Positions 8,526 through 16,581 are shown, numbered from the stretch's first letter. The stretch: 64,000 nucleotides of DNA from Pseudonocardia cypriaca (GCF_006717045.1 NZ_VFPH01000003.1:1302001-1366000); one strand, 5' to 3'. The notes: generated from the letters alone by a model not told the origin. Numbers and translations are program-made.

Positions 8526-9455
8526 TCAGGGGCGCCGGAATCGCTCCGACCGGCCCTGGCGCACCAGCCGCAGCCACTGCAGGAACTCGCGGGGACTCCG
8601 CTTGGTCACCAGGAAGTACCAGGCGAACCGCGGCACCTCCAGCGCGCCCACCCGCCGCATGCCCGGCTGGGAGACCAGGAAGCCGCGGTTGCGGTAGGTG
8701 TAGTAGCGCTTGACCGGGTCGTCGGGGTCGCGGGCGTGCAGGCGTCCACCGAGCATCGGCTTGTCGTCGTCGGAACCGGCCGGGTGCAGGTACGCCGCCC
8801 GCAGCGAGGTGCCGAACGGCAGCCCGGAACGCACCAGGCGCCGGTGCACCTCCACCTCGTCGCCCCGCACGAACAGCCGCAGGTCCGGCACGCCGACGAC
8901 GTCGAGCGTGGAGGCCCGGAACAGCGCGCCGTTCATCAGGGCCGCGATCCCGGGCAGCAGCTCGTCGTCGGCGCCGTGCTTGACGTCGGCCGCCAGCGCG
9001 GCGCGGGAACGGTGCCAGGCGAGCCCCCGCCGCACGGGGAAGGCCAGCCGGTCGGGACGGTCCTTGTCGGCCACGGTGGGGGACACGGCGGCGAGGCGGC
9101 GGCGCTCGGCGAGGTCGAACAGCGTGGAGAGGGTGGACTCGTCGGCCGGCAGGCCGTCGTCGTCACCCAGCCAGATCCAGTCGGCGCCCATGGCGAGGGC
9201 CTGCAGCATCCCGAGCGCGAAACCGCCCGCGCCGCCGAGGTTCGTCCAGGACGGGACCCAGGTGGCCGGCAGGCCGCAGGTCTCCACCACCTCGCGGGCG
9301 GGCTCGTCGGGCCCGTTGTCGACGACGATGAGGTGGGCGATGGGGTGGGTCTGCTTCGCGAGCGCGGCCAGCGACTCCGCGAGCAGCTCGGTGCGGTGGC
9401 GCGTGACCACCACCGCGACGACGGATCCGGGAGGAAGCGGAGCCGTAGCCTTCAC
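8526..9455 (-). CDS. glfT1: GT2 family glycosyltransferase, GlfT1-like galactofuranosyltransferase
   Basis: 309-residue GT-A fold family 2 glycosyltransferase. Nucleotide-sugar region VVVTRHRTELLAESLAAL (15-32), metal-binding DDD at 98-100 in WLGDDDGLP. Together with wzt and wzm in the same operon it matches the mycobacterial block in which GlfT1 adds the first galactofuranose residues to the polyprenyl-diphosphate-GlcNAc-rhamnose acceptor of arabinogalactan. It acts on the inner face of the cytoplasmic membrane. Start GTG overlaps the wzt stop by four bases (GTGA). Assignment rests on gene order and sequence feel; another rhamnosyl/galactosyl transferase is possible. Confidence 0.78.
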   Translation of the reverse strand: MKATAPLPPGSVVAVVVTRHRTELLAESLAALAKQTHPIAHLIVVDNGPDEPAREVVETCGLPATWVPSWTNLGGAGGFALGMLQALAMGADWIWLGDDDGLPADESTLSTLFDLAERRRLAAVSPTVADKDRPDRLAFPVRRGLAWHRSRAALAADVKHGADDELLPGIAALMNGALFRASTLDVVGVPDLRLFVRGDEVEVHRRLVRSGLPFGTSLRAAYLHPAGSDDDKPMLGGRLHARDPDDPVKRYYTYRNRGFLVSQPGMRRVGALEVPRFAWYFLVTKRSPREFLQWLRLVRQGRSERFRRP

Positions 9456-10216
9456 CGGGCTTCGATCTCGGCCAGCACGTCACGTCCCTTGTAGTGGTGG
9501 AGCACGTCGCGCAGCGGGCCGTGCTCGCGGATGGTGCCGTGGTCCATCCAGATCGCGGTGTCGCACAGGTCGGCGAGGAACTCGTCGGAGTGGGAGGCGA
9601 ACACCAGGATGCCGGACCGCTCCACGAGCTCGAAGAGCCGGGTGCGGGCCTTGGCGAGGAACTCGGCGTCCACGGCCCCGATGCCCTCGTCGAGCAGCAG
9701 GATCTCGGGGTCGATGCTCGTGACCACGCCGAGCGCGAGCCGCACCCGCATGCCCGTTGAGTACGTGCGCAGCGGCATCGACAGGTAGTCGCCGAGCTCG
9801 GTGAACTCCGCGATGTCGTCGACCCGCGACTCCATCTGCTTGCGGGTCATGCCGAGGAACAGGCCGCGGATGAGGATGTTCTCGTAGCCGGAGATCTCCG
9901 GGTCCATCCCCACGGCGAGGTCGAAGACCGGGGCCACCTTGCCCACCACGCTCGACCGGCCGCGGGTCGGCTCGTAGATGCCCGACATCAGCCGCAGCAA
10001 CGTGGACTTGCCCGCCCCGTTGTGGCCGACGAGCGCGACCCGGTCGCCCCGGCGCAGCGACACCGTGATGTCGCGCAGTGCCTCGATGACCGGGACCTTC
10101 GAATTGGTGCCGATCCGTCCACCCGCCCGGCCGAGCACGGCCTTCTTCAACGAGCGCGACTTCGCGTCGAAGATCGGGAAGTCGACGGCGGCGCCCTCGA
10201 TGTCGATGCTGACCAT
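9452..10216 (-). CDS. wzt: ABC transporter ATP-binding protein Wzt (polysaccharide export)
   Basis: 254-residue ATPase. Walker A GHNGAGKST (about 83-91), ABC signature-like segment YSTGMRVRLALGV (about 157-169), Walker B EILLLDEGIG (about 176-185) and switch His in ASHS. It belongs to the Wzt/RfbE subfamily energising export of polyprenyl-linked polysaccharide and lacks the C-terminal sugar-binding domain of some Wzt proteins. The permease gene ends seven bases upstream and glfT1 overlaps downstream: one operon for building and flipping the galactan of arabinogalactan. Confidence 0.88.
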   Translation of the reverse strand: MVSIDIEGAAVDFPIFDAKSRSLKKAVLGRAGGRIGTNSKVPVIEALRDITVSLRRGDRVALVGHNGAGKSTLLRLMSGIYEPTRGRSSVVGKVAPVFDLAVGMDPEISGYENILIRGLFLGMTRKQMESRVDDIAEFTELGDYLSMPLRTYSTGMRVRLALGVVTSIDPEILLLDEGIGAVDAEFLAKARTRLFELVERSGILVFASHSDEFLADLCDTAIWMDHGTIREHGPLRDVLHHYKGRDVLAEIEAR

Positions 10217-10223
10217 GCGCCCC

Positions 10224-11111
10224 TCAGACCCAGTACGCGACGCGGGAGCGGTAGTTGCGGAGGAAGACGAGTGCGGCGGCGCACCCGACGACGGTGATGG
10301 CGAGGACGACCCACCAGTGCCGCCACTCGATCGGCTGGCCGAGCAGCGGCTGGCGCAGGATCTCCACGAAGTGCAGCACCGGGTTCAGCTCGGCGATCCG
10401 CGCCCGCTCGGCCACCGCCGGGTTCCGCAGCAACGTGTCGTACTGCCAGACGATCGGCGTCATGAAGAACAGCAGCTGCGTGAGGCTCGCGATGATCGGC
10501 GGGATGTCGCGGAACCGCGTGGCGACGATGCCGGCCAGCACGGAGATCCACGCCCCGTTGATCACCAGGATCGCGAACGCCGGCAACGCGAGCAGGAGCG
10601 ACCAGCCGAGCGGGTGCGGGAAGACCACCATGAGGACGGCCCACACGACCAGGTTGTGCAGGAAGAACAGCGTCTGGCGCCAGACCAGCCGGTACACGTG
10701 CAGTGACAGCGGCGCCGGCAGGAACTTGATCAGGCCCTCGTTGGCGATGAAGACCTCGCTGCCCTCGAGGATGCAGCCGTTCACGAAGTTCCAGATCAGG
10801 AGCCCCGTGGCGACGTAGGGCAGGAACGTGGGCAGGTCCATCTGGAACAGCGCGCCGTACAGGATGCCCATCGCGGTGGCGATGACCGCCATGCTGATGC
10901 TGACCCACAGCGGCCCGAGCACCGAGCGCCGATAGCGCTGCTTGATGTCCTGCCAGCCCAGGTAGCCCCACAGCGGGCGCTGCTGCCAACCCTGCTTCAG
11001 GTCGCCGAACGCGCGCCGCCAGCTGCGCGAACCGGGGACGTCGGCCACGGCGGGCCGGGCGGGGATGGCGCCCTCGGCCCGGTCGTCGCCGGTGGTCATC
11101 GTCTGAGCCAC
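10224..11111 (-). CDS. wzm: ABC-2 type polysaccharide export permease Wzm
   Basis: 295-residue integral membrane protein with six predicted helices (for example VSISMAVIATAMGILYGALF and LLIWNFVNGCI) and a ~55-residue cytosolic N-terminus. ABC-2/RfbA-type permease partner of Wzt, expected to move lipid-linked galactan across the cytoplasmic membrane. Start: GTG at 11111 (MAQTMTTGDD) has TACCCT exactly six bases upstream, a leaderless promoter; the ATG four codons later (11099) is the alternative. Gene order wzm-wzt-glfT1 downstream of pafE resembles the Rv3780-Rv3783 neighbourhood of mycobacteria. Confidence 0.87.
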   Translation of the reverse strand: MAQTMTTGDDRAEGAIPARPAVADVPGSRSWRRAFGDLKQGWQQRPLWGYLGWQDIKQRYRRSVLGPLWVSISMAVIATAMGILYGALFQMDLPTFLPYVATGLLIWNFVNGCILEGSEVFIANEGLIKFLPAPLSLHVYRLVWRQTLFFLHNLVVWAVLMVVFPHPLGWSLLLALPAFAILVINGAWISVLAGIVATRFRDIPPIIASLTQLLFFMTPIVWQYDTLLRNPAVAERARIAELNPVLHFVEILRQPLLGQPIEWRHWWVVLAITVVGCAAALVFLRNYRSRVAYWV

Positions 11112-11123
11112 CAGGCGAGGGTA
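11112..11123 (-). promoter_or_regulatory. Leaderless promoter -10 box of the wzm-wzt-glfT1 operon
   Basis: Minus-strand TACCCT (11123-11118) followed by CGCCTG and the GTG start of wzm. It lies after the pafE terminator hairpin, so the export operon has its own promoter. Confidence 0.5.
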
Positions 11124-11285
11124 CCGGCGGGTCGAGCGACCGTCCGCGCCGGTGCTGGTGTGCGGGCCGGAACCGGCGGATGCGCGCCTCCGCCGGCCCG
11201 CGCTCCCCGTGTCGGTCGACGCACGTCGCCGCCGCGGACACACCCCGTCGACCGGGTGCGCCGCCGGGGCAGGAGTGCGCGGGAG

Positions 11286-11313
11286 CGGTGATCATGTGCG
11301 AGCACGATCACCG
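11286..11313 (-). terminator. Stem-loop downstream of pafE
   Basis: CGGTGATC (11286-11293) pairs with GATCACCG (11306-11313) around a 12-base loop that can extend the stem by two more pairs. It begins 11 bases past the pafE stop. No U-tract follows, as is common in actinobacteria. Confidence 0.5.
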
Positions 11314-11324
11314 GTCCGGCTCCG

Positions 11325-11876
11325 CTACAGGTACTGGCCCGTGCCCCGGCCGATCGGGCCTTCCCCGGCCGCGGGCGCCGCGCCGGGCGGGAGGCCGCGG
11401 CGCATCTGCTCCAGCTGCTGGCGGGCGGCCATCTGCTGGGCGAAGAGCGCCGTCTGGATGCCGTGGAACAGCCCCTCCAGCCAGCCGACCAGCTGCGCCT
11501 GGGCGATCCGCAGCTCCGCGTCCGACGGCGTCGAGTCGTCGGTGAACGGCAGGCTGAGGCGGTGCAGCTCCTCGCGCAGCTCCGGGGCGAGCCCGTCCTC
11601 CAGCTCCTTTATCGAGTTCTCGTGGATCTCGCGGAGCCGGTTGCGGGACGCGTCGTCGAGCGGCGCGGCCCGCACCTCCTCCAGCAGCTGCTTGATCATG
11701 GTGCCGATCCGCATGACCTTGGCCGGTTGCTCGACCATGGAGCCCACTCCCTGCTCCTCGGCGTCCTCGCCGGACTGGGGGACCCGCGCCACGCCCACCG
11801 GCCGCCCGTCAGGGCCAATGACCATGAGCTGCTGGTCGCCGTTGTCCCCGTTGTTCTGCTCCGTTGGCTGGCTCAC
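11325..11876 (-). CDS. pafE: Bacterial proteasome activator PafE/Bpa
   Basis: 183-residue acidic helical protein ending in GQYL, the C-terminal HbYX-like tail that docks into the 20S proteasome and opens its gate. Known homologues (Rv3780) form dodecameric rings and stimulate ATP- and Pup-independent degradation of unfolded proteins. The helical core runs from about residue 60 to 165, with a Gly/Pro/Ala-rich linker before the tail. Start GTG at 11876 has TACCGT six bases upstream (leaderless). A longer in-frame ATG at 11936 would add 20 poorly ordered residues and is less likely. Presence implies a 20S proteasome elsewhere in the genome. Confidence 0.9.
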   Translation of the reverse strand: MSQPTEQNNGDNGDQQLMVIGPDGRPVGVARVPQSGEDAEEQGVGSMVEQPAKVMRIGTMIKQLLEEVRAAPLDDASRNRLREIHENSIKELEDGLAPELREELHRLSLPFTDDSTPSDAELRIAQAQLVGWLEGLFHGIQTALFAQQMAARQQLEQMRRGLPPGAAPAAGEGPIGRGTGQYL

Positions 11877-11888
11877 CGCACCACGGTA
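11877..11888 (-). promoter_or_regulatory. Leaderless promoter -10 box of pafE
   Basis: Minus-strand TACCGT (11888-11883), then GGTGCG and the GTG start codon. Confidence 0.5.
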
Positions 11889-11954
11889 GCGAGCCGGGCG
11901 TTCCGGCGTCGGAAGTGGATGCGGGTGCTCCAGCACTCACATCCACCCACGGCA

Positions 11955-12941
11955 TCAGGTCAGGGGCAAGAGGATCTTGCCGATCACGCCGCCCGCCTCG
12001 AGCTGGGCGTGTGCCTTCGCCACGTCCGGCAGGGGGATGCTGCCGTGCACGATCGGGCGCACCCGCCCGTCGGCGAGCATGGGCCACACCTGCTCGCGCA
12101 CCCCCGCGACGATCGCGCCCTTGCCGTTCGGCCCGGTCACGGGGCGGCCGCGCAGCTGCAGGGCCGTGACGCTGCCGCGCTTCCGCAGCAGCTTGTTGAG
12201 GTCGATCTCGCCCTTCGTCCCGCCCTGCAGGCCGATGATCAGCAGCCGGCCGTCGGGCGCGAGCGCCTCGATGTTCGCGGCGAGGCCCTTGGCGCCCATG
12301 ATGTCGAGGACGACGTCGGCGCCGTGCCCGTCGGTGGCCTCCTTCAGCCGGGCCGGGACGTCGTCGTGGTAGTCGATCACGATGTCGGCGCCGAGCGCGC
12401 GGCAGCGCTCCAGGCGATCCGGGGCACCCGCGGTGGCGGCCACCCGGGCGCCGAGCGCCTTGGCCACCTGGATCGCGTGGGTGCCGATCCCGCTGCTCCC
12501 GCCCTGCACGAGGAACGTCTCCCCGGCGGTCAGACGCCCGGCGGCCACGATGTTCGACCACACGGTGCACGCCACCTCGGGCAGGCCCGCGGCCGTCACC
12601 AGGTCGATGCCGTCCGGGACCGGCAGCAGCTGCGCGGCCGGCACGGCGACCTTCTCCGCGTACCCGCCGCCCGCGAGCAGCGCGCACACCTCGTCGCCGA
12701 CCTGCCAGCCCTCGACGCCGTCGCCGATCGCGGCGATCCGGCCGGAGCACTCGAGCCCGATGATGTCCGTCGCCCCGGGCGGCGGCGGGTAGAAGCCCTG
12801 GCGTTGCAGCAGGTCGGCGCGGTTGACCGCGCTCGCGGCGACGTCGACGACGACCTCGCCCGGACCCGCCGCCGGGTCCGCGACCTCGGTCCACTCCAGT
12901 ACTTCCGGCCCGCCCGGTTCCCGCACCGTGATCGCATGCAT
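11955..12941 (-). CDS. Zinc-free quinone oxidoreductase (PIG3/QOR-like MDR family)
   Basis: 328-residue medium-chain dehydrogenase/reductase. N-terminal GroES-like domain begins MHAITVREPGGPEVLEW; the Rossmann half has the NADPH site QGGSSGIGTHAIQVAKALGA at about 144-163. Zinc-ligand cysteines of alcohol dehydrogenases are absent, placing it with NADPH:quinone reductases of the TP53I3/PIG3 type. Cytoplasmic reduction of quinones or enones is expected. Start ATG at 12941 follows TAGCGT by seven bases (leaderless). Divergent from the GNAT gene. Confidence 0.87.
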   Translation of the reverse strand: MHAITVREPGGPEVLEWTEVADPAAGPGEVVVDVAASAVNRADLLQRQGFYPPPPGATDIIGLECSGRIAAIGDGVEGWQVGDEVCALLAGGGYAEKVAVPAAQLLPVPDGIDLVTAAGLPEVACTVWSNIVAAGRLTAGETFLVQGGSSGIGTHAIQVAKALGARVAATAGAPDRLERCRALGADIVIDYHDDVPARLKEATDGHGADVVLDIMGAKGLAANIEALAPDGRLLIIGLQGGTKGEIDLNKLLRKRGSVTALQLRGRPVTGPNGKGAIVAGVREQVWPMLADGRVRPIVHGSIPLPDVAKAHAQLEAGGVIGKILLPLT

Positions 12942-12954
12942 GGCGCTGACGCTA
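12942..12954 (-). promoter_or_regulatory. Leaderless promoter -10 box of the quinone reductase gene
   Basis: Minus-strand TAGCGT (12954-12949), seven bases, then the ATG at 12941. Confidence 0.5.
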
Positions 12955-12995
12955 TTCGGTCGAGCGCGACGGCGCCGCTCCGGCAAGGTGGCTCC

Positions 12996-13640
12996 ATGAA
13001 CCACCCGGAGCCATGGCCACTGCGGCGTCTCGTCCTGCGCACGCCACGGCTGGAGCTGCGACCGGACGACGACGCCGGGCTGCTCGAGCTCGTCGACGAG
13101 GCCCACCACGGCGTGCACCCGCCGGATTTCATGCCGTTCGCCGTCCCGTGGACCGACGCCGACCCGCGCGAGCTGGGCCGTCGCATGCTGCAGCACTTCT
13201 GGGACGTGCGCTCCCGGCTGGCGCCGGACGACTGGTCGGTCAACTTCCTGGCCCGCCACGAGGGACGGGTGATCGGCACGCAGGGCTTCCGGGCCGCCGA
13301 CTTCCGGATCCTCCGCGAGGTCGGAACCGGCTCCTGGATCGGCATGCGCCACCAGGGCCGCGGGTTCGGCACCGAGATGCGGGCGGCGGTGCTCGCCTTC
13401 GCGTTCGACCACCTCGGCGCCGTGCGGGCGCGCTCCTCCGCCTTCGCCGACAACGTGGCATCGCACCGGGTGTCGGCGCGCCTCGGCTACCGCCGCGACG
13501 GCTCCACGTGGGTCGTCCGGCGCGGGCAGGCCGCCGAGGACGTGCGCCTCGTACTCACCCCCGAGGACTTCGTGCGTCCGGAGTGGAAGCTGCAGGTCGA
13601 GGGCGCAGACGCCTGCCTGCCGCTGCTCGGCCTGGAGTAG
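12996..13640 (+). CDS. GNAT family N-acetyltransferase
   Basis: 214-residue protein of the RimJ/RimL-like acetyltransferase group. N-terminal LRTPRLELRP (15-24) is the usual first strand; the acetyl-CoA loop is RHQGRGFGTEMR at about 122-133, followed by SAFADNVASHRVSARLGYRRDG, the conserved NxAS...LGF-type segment. Members acetylate amino groups of proteins or small molecules; the acceptor here is unknown. Divergent from the quinone reductase with 54 bases between starts. Confidence 0.86.
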   Translation: MNHPEPWPLRRLVLRTPRLELRPDDDAGLLELVDEAHHGVHPPDFMPFAVPWTDADPRELGRRMLQHFWDVRSRLAPDDWSVNFLARHEGRVIGTQGFRAADFRILREVGTGSWIGMRHQGRGFGTEMRAAVLAFAFDHLGAVRARSSAFADNVASHRVSARLGYRRDGSTWVVRRGQAAEDVRLVLTPEDFVRPEWKLQVEGADACLPLLGLE

Positions 13641-13705
13641 GTGGTCGACCCGAGCAGCGCATCAACCCGCTGCGCTGACGGGAACGGTGTTCCGGCGACC
13701 CGCCG

Positions 13706-14629
13706 CTAGCCGAGGTCGACCCCGCGCGCGAAGGTGTCGCACCGCGCCGGGTCGCCCGTCTGGTACCCGGTGGTGTACCAGTGCTCGCGCTGCGCCGAGC
13801 TGCCGTGGCTGAACTGGCTCTCGTCCACCTGGCCGCCGCCGAGCTGGCTCTGGATGTAGTCGTCGCCGATGCGGGCGGCCGTGTCGAGCGCGGCCGCCAC
13901 GTCGTCGCGCGTCACGTTCTGGATCAGGGGCTGGCCGGATGCCGTCGGCACCGACTCGGCGTGGTTCGCCCACACCCCGGCGTAGCAGTCGGCCTGCAGC
14001 TCCAGCCGCACCGAGCCCGACGTCGGCCCGGTCTCGCCCGCCTGCACGCGCTCGCTGGTGCCGAGCAGCGCCTGGATGTGGTGCCCGTACTCGTGAGCGA
14101 TCACGTAGGCCCGCGCGAAGGGACCGCCCTCCGCGCCGAAGCGCGTCTCCAGCTCCCGGAAGAAGCCCAGGTCGATGTAGACCTCCTGGTCGGCCGGGCA
14201 GTAGAACGGCCCGACGGCCGACGACGCGCTGCCGCAGCCGGTGCGCACACCGCCGCTGAAGAAGTTGGTGCGCGGCGGCTGGTAGGTCATCCCGGAGCGG
14301 GCGAAGGTGTCGCTCCAGTACCCGTCGAGCGAGTTGACGACCGCGACGACCTCGCAGTCCAGCTCCGTGTTGGCCTGCCCGCCCGTCCGGCAGTTGGAGG
14401 CCGCCTGGGACGTGTCGCTCGTCTGCCCCTGCTCCAGCCCCCCGAGCCCGCCCATGTCGACGCCGGCGCCCCCGCCGAGCTGGCTGAGCAGGAAGTAGAG
14501 GATCAGCCCCACCACGCCGAGCCCGCCGCCGCCGACCGCGACGCGCCCGCCGATCCCGCCGCCACCACCGCTGCCCCGCAGGTCGTCGATGTGAGACGTG
14601 TCCAGCTGGGCGTTCTCGTCGAACCGCAT
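13706..14629 (-). CDS. Membrane-anchored neutral zinc metallopeptidase (YpfJ-like)
   Basis: 307 residues from the ATG at 14629 (MRFDENAQLDTSHIDDLRG, the usual family N-terminus). A Gly-rich cytosolic stretch (20-37) precedes one membrane helix at about 37-51; the peptidase domain is outside. Zinc motif HEYGHH at 179-184 with downstream LELQADCYAGVWA supplying the remaining ligand. Cysteines at 80, 92, 132 and 144 probably form disulfides. The family (Pfam Zn_peptidase_2/YpfJ) has no well-defined substrate. Located upstream of, and antisense to, the tRNA-Ser gene direction. Confidence 0.88.
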   Translation of the reverse strand: MRFDENAQLDTSHIDDLRGSGGGGGIGGRVAVGGGGLGVVGLILYFLLSQLGGGAGVDMGGLGGLEQGQTSDTSQAASNCRTGGQANTELDCEVVAVVNSLDGYWSDTFARSGMTYQPPRTNFFSGGVRTGCGSASSAVGPFYCPADQEVYIDLGFFRELETRFGAEGGPFARAYVIAHEYGHHIQALLGTSERVQAGETGPTSGSVRLELQADCYAGVWANHAESVPTASGQPLIQNVTRDDVAAALDTAARIGDDYIQSQLGGGQVDESQFSHGSSAQREHWYTTGYQTGDPARCDTFARGVDLG

Positions 14630-14733
14630 GCTGCCCTCCCGCGCAGATCCCACCACATCCGCCGTGACCGCTCGCTCACGCTCGCCCGTAAGGGTGCCGC
14701 CCGCGCCGCTCCACCGCCCGCTGGGCCTGCGAC

Positions 14734-14739
14734 TACCCT
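14734..14739 (+). promoter_or_regulatory. -10 box of the tRNA-Ser(UGA) gene
   Basis: TACCCT lies seven bases before the first nucleotide of the mature tRNA, so transcription may begin at or next to its 5' end. No clear -35 hexamer is visible. Confidence 0.4.
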
Positions 14740-14746
14740 CATCGAC

Positions 14747-14831
14747 GGAAGCGTGGCAGAGCGGCCGAATGCACTCGCCTTGAAAGCGAGAGACCCGAAA
14801 GGGTTCGGGGGTTCGAATCCCTCCGCTTCCG
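14747..14831 (+). tRNA. tRNA-Ser (anticodon UGA)
   Basis: 85-base class II tRNA. Acceptor GGAAGCG pairs with CGCTTCC (14824-14830), discriminator G. The anticodon loop is CTTGAAA within stem CTCGC/GCGAG, giving UGA. A long variable arm (CCCGAAAGGG) and the T arm with TTCGAAT are present. The 3' CCA is not encoded. Confidence 0.95.
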
Positions 14832-15098
14832 CGGTCCCGCCGATGCGGTTGCAGCTCTGGCAGTGGTCGATCCTGAGCTTCGTACCGGAACGGCTGCAGA
14901 TGTGGACGTGCTCAGACGGCTCTGAGGTCCGATCTGCCGGAGACATAGGGCTCCGGCTCGGCCTCGTCCCGTTCGCGCAGGACAGCGCCCGGATCGCCGC
15001 CGAGATCCTCTGCCCGGTCCCGTGATCCCGCCCTCACCGTGCCTCCGGACGCCATCGGTGCGCTAGAGATGACTCCTGTCCCGCGGCGAGGAGGTCTC
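14832..15098. other. Intergenic stretch without a recognisable gene
   Basis: About 270 bases between the tRNA and the EthD-like gene. I see no credible reading frame with a start, ribosome site and family match on either strand, and no strong hairpin. Confidence 0.5.
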
Positions 15099-15410
15099 GT
15101 GTTCCAGGTCACCGTGCTCTACAACCACCCCGAGGATCCCGCCCGGTTCGACGAACACTACGACGGGGTCCACGCGCCGCTCGCCGCCACGATCCCCGGC
15201 CTGCAGCGCTACACGGTGACGAGGCCCGGACCGGGCCCGGACGGCACGTTGCCCCCGTACTACCTGGTGGCGATGATGGAGTACGAGTCCGAGGCGGCCT
15301 ACGGCGCGGGCATGGCGGGACCGGAGGCCCGGGCGACCCGGGCCGACCTGGCCAACTTCGCGACGGCAGGCGTCACGGTGCTGGCGGGGCCGGCCGGCTC
15401 CGTCGTCTGA
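15099..15410 (+). CDS. EthD family protein
   Basis: 103-residue ferredoxin-like dimeric alpha/beta-barrel protein. Signature YNHPEDPARFDEHYDGVHAP (9-28) with the FDxxY..xH pattern of EthD, first known from ETBE degradation gene clusters and now seen in many small-molecule pathways. Start GTG at 15099 is preceded by GCGAGGAGGT. It probably acts as a small cyclase/isomerase-like or accessory protein; substrate unknown. Stands alone between the tRNA and the MarR gene. Confidence 0.82.
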   Translation: MFQVTVLYNHPEDPARFDEHYDGVHAPLAATIPGLQRYTVTRPGPGPDGTLPPYYLVAMMEYESEAAYGAGMAGPEARATRADLANFATAGVTVLAGPAGSVV

Positions 15411-15471
15411 CCGGTCACCCGCCGACGTACGCCGCGAGGTGCTCGCCGGTGAGCGTCGAGCTTCCGCGGTC

Positions 15472-15948
15472 CTACCGTGCCGGACGCACCCTGCGGTTCC
15501 GCACGGCGGCGGTGCCACCCGCGATGTCGAGCGCGGCGAGCAGGGTGCGCCGCGCCGACTCCACCCGGTCGGCCCCGATCTTCTCGGTCAGCTCGCCGAC
15601 CAGCTCGGCCCGCACCTCGCGGGCGTCGCGCACCGCCGCGTGGCCGCGCTCGGTGAGCGCGACCCGGCGCACCCGCCCGTCCGCCGCGTCGGGCTCGCGG
15701 TGGACGTAGCCGGCGGTCGTCAGCTCGGCGACCGTCTTCGAGACGGCCTGCTGGGTGATGCCGAGCCGTTCGGCCAGTTCACCGATGGTGACCGGACCTT
15801 CGACGAGGTGCTGGAACAGGTAGCCGTGGCTCACCCGCAGCTGGGGGTGGCCGCGGGCGTGCAGCCGTTCGAGGGCGCGGTCGGTGAGCGCCAGCCCGGC
15901 GAGCTGGGCAGCCACGGCGAAGTCGAGCAGGTCGTCCGGAACGGGCAC
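15472..15948 (-). CDS. MarR family transcriptional regulator
   Basis: 158-residue winged-helix dimer. The DNA-binding part is TIGELAERLGITQQAVSKTV (about 54-73) followed by the wing GYVHREPDAADGRVRRVALT (about 80-99). Start GTG at 15948 sits six bases after a TAGGCT -10 box (leaderless). The operator between this gene and the divergent PNPOx-like gene overlaps both promoters, so it most likely represses itself and that neighbour, responding to an aromatic or oxidant ligand. Confidence 0.88.
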   Translation of the reverse strand: MPVPDDLLDFAVAAQLAGLALTDRALERLHARGHPQLRVSHGYLFQHLVEGPVTIGELAERLGITQQAVSKTVAELTTAGYVHREPDAADGRVRRVALTERGHAAVRDAREVRAELVGELTEKIGADRVESARRTLLAALDIAGGTAAVRNRRVRPAR

Positions 15949-16004
15949 GGGGGAAGCCTACAACCAAGGTTGACAATGTTGGTTGTGTAACTATGGTTGT
16001 GGAT
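15949..16004. promoter_or_regulatory. Shared MarR operator with two divergent leaderless promoters
   Basis: ACAACCAA (15960-15967) and TTGGTTGT (15979-15986) are an exact inverted repeat with an 11-base spacer, typical of a MarR site; a further GGTTGT half-site is at 15995-16000. The minus promoter is TAGGCT (15960-15955), six bases from the GTG at 15948. The plus promoter is TTGACA (15970-15975), 16-base spacer, TATGGT (15992-15997), seven bases from the ATG at 16005. The repeat overlaps the minus -10 and the plus -35. Confidence 0.7.
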
Positions 16005-16505
16005 ATGTCGCCGCTCGAACGGTTCGTCGGGATCGCCCACGAGATCGTCTGGTGCACGCTCGGCACCGTCGACCGATCCGGGCGGCCGCGCTCGCGCGTC
16101 GTCCACCCGGTCTGGGAGCTCGGAGGCGAGGGGCTGACGGGGTGGCTCACCACCCGGTCCGGCACGCCGAAGCTCGGCCACATCGAGGCCACCCCGTACG
16201 TCTCGTGCTCGTACTGGTGGGAGAAGCACGACGTCGCCGTCGCGGAGTGCCATGCGCAGGTGGTCACCGATCGCGACGAGCGGGAGCGGGTGTGGACGAT
16301 GGTGGCCGCAACGCCACGACCGGCGGGGTTCGATCCCGCCACCATCTGGCCAGGTGGGCCGGACGACCCCGGGTTCGTGCTGGTGCGCATGCGTCCGTGG
16401 CTCCTGCGGTTCGCGCGGGCCGACGCGCTCGCCGCGGGGACGCCACCGGAGGTGCACCGGTTCGGCGCTCCCGAGGCCGTCGCGGCGCCAGGAGCCAGCT
16501 CATGA
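16005..16505 (+). CDS. Pyridoxamine 5'-phosphate oxidase-like flavin/heme-binding family protein
   Basis: 166-residue split-barrel protein of the PNPOx-like superfamily (F420/FMN-binding reductases and pyridoxamine oxidase relatives). The N-terminal HEIVWCTLGTVDRSGRPRSR and the following strand with VVHPVWE fit the family. ATG at 16005 is chosen because the TATGGT box is seven bases upstream; an ATG at 15993 would add four residues but lies in the -10 box. Likely the regulated partner of the divergent MarR protein. Cofactor and substrate cannot be read from sequence. Confidence 0.82.
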   Translation: MSPLERFVGIAHEIVWCTLGTVDRSGRPRSRVVHPVWELGGEGLTGWLTTRSGTPKLGHIEATPYVSCSYWWEKHDVAVAECHAQVVTDRDERERVWTMVAATPRPAGFDPATIWPGGPDDPGFVLVRMRPWLLRFARADALAAGTPPEVHRFGAPEAVAAPGASS

Positions 16506-16559
16506 TCATCGCAAGCGCACGCCAGGGCCGCCATGACCATGCTGGTGCGCGGCTCGGCG

Positions 16560-16581
16560 CGATCCGCTCTAGAGCGGATCG
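16560..16581. terminator. 22-base perfect palindrome at the 3' ends of two convergent genes
   Basis: CGATCCGCTC followed by TAGAGCGGATCG reads identically on both strands. It spans the stop codon of the cupin gene and lies 55 bases after the PNPOx-like stop. As RNA it folds as a nine-pair stem with loop CTAG and may end transcription from both sides. Confidence 0.5.

Noticed and set aside
14912..15112. Small minus-strand frame overlapping the start of the EthD-like gene.
   Set aside because: Overlaps a better-supported gene, has low-complexity charged sequence and no ribosome site.
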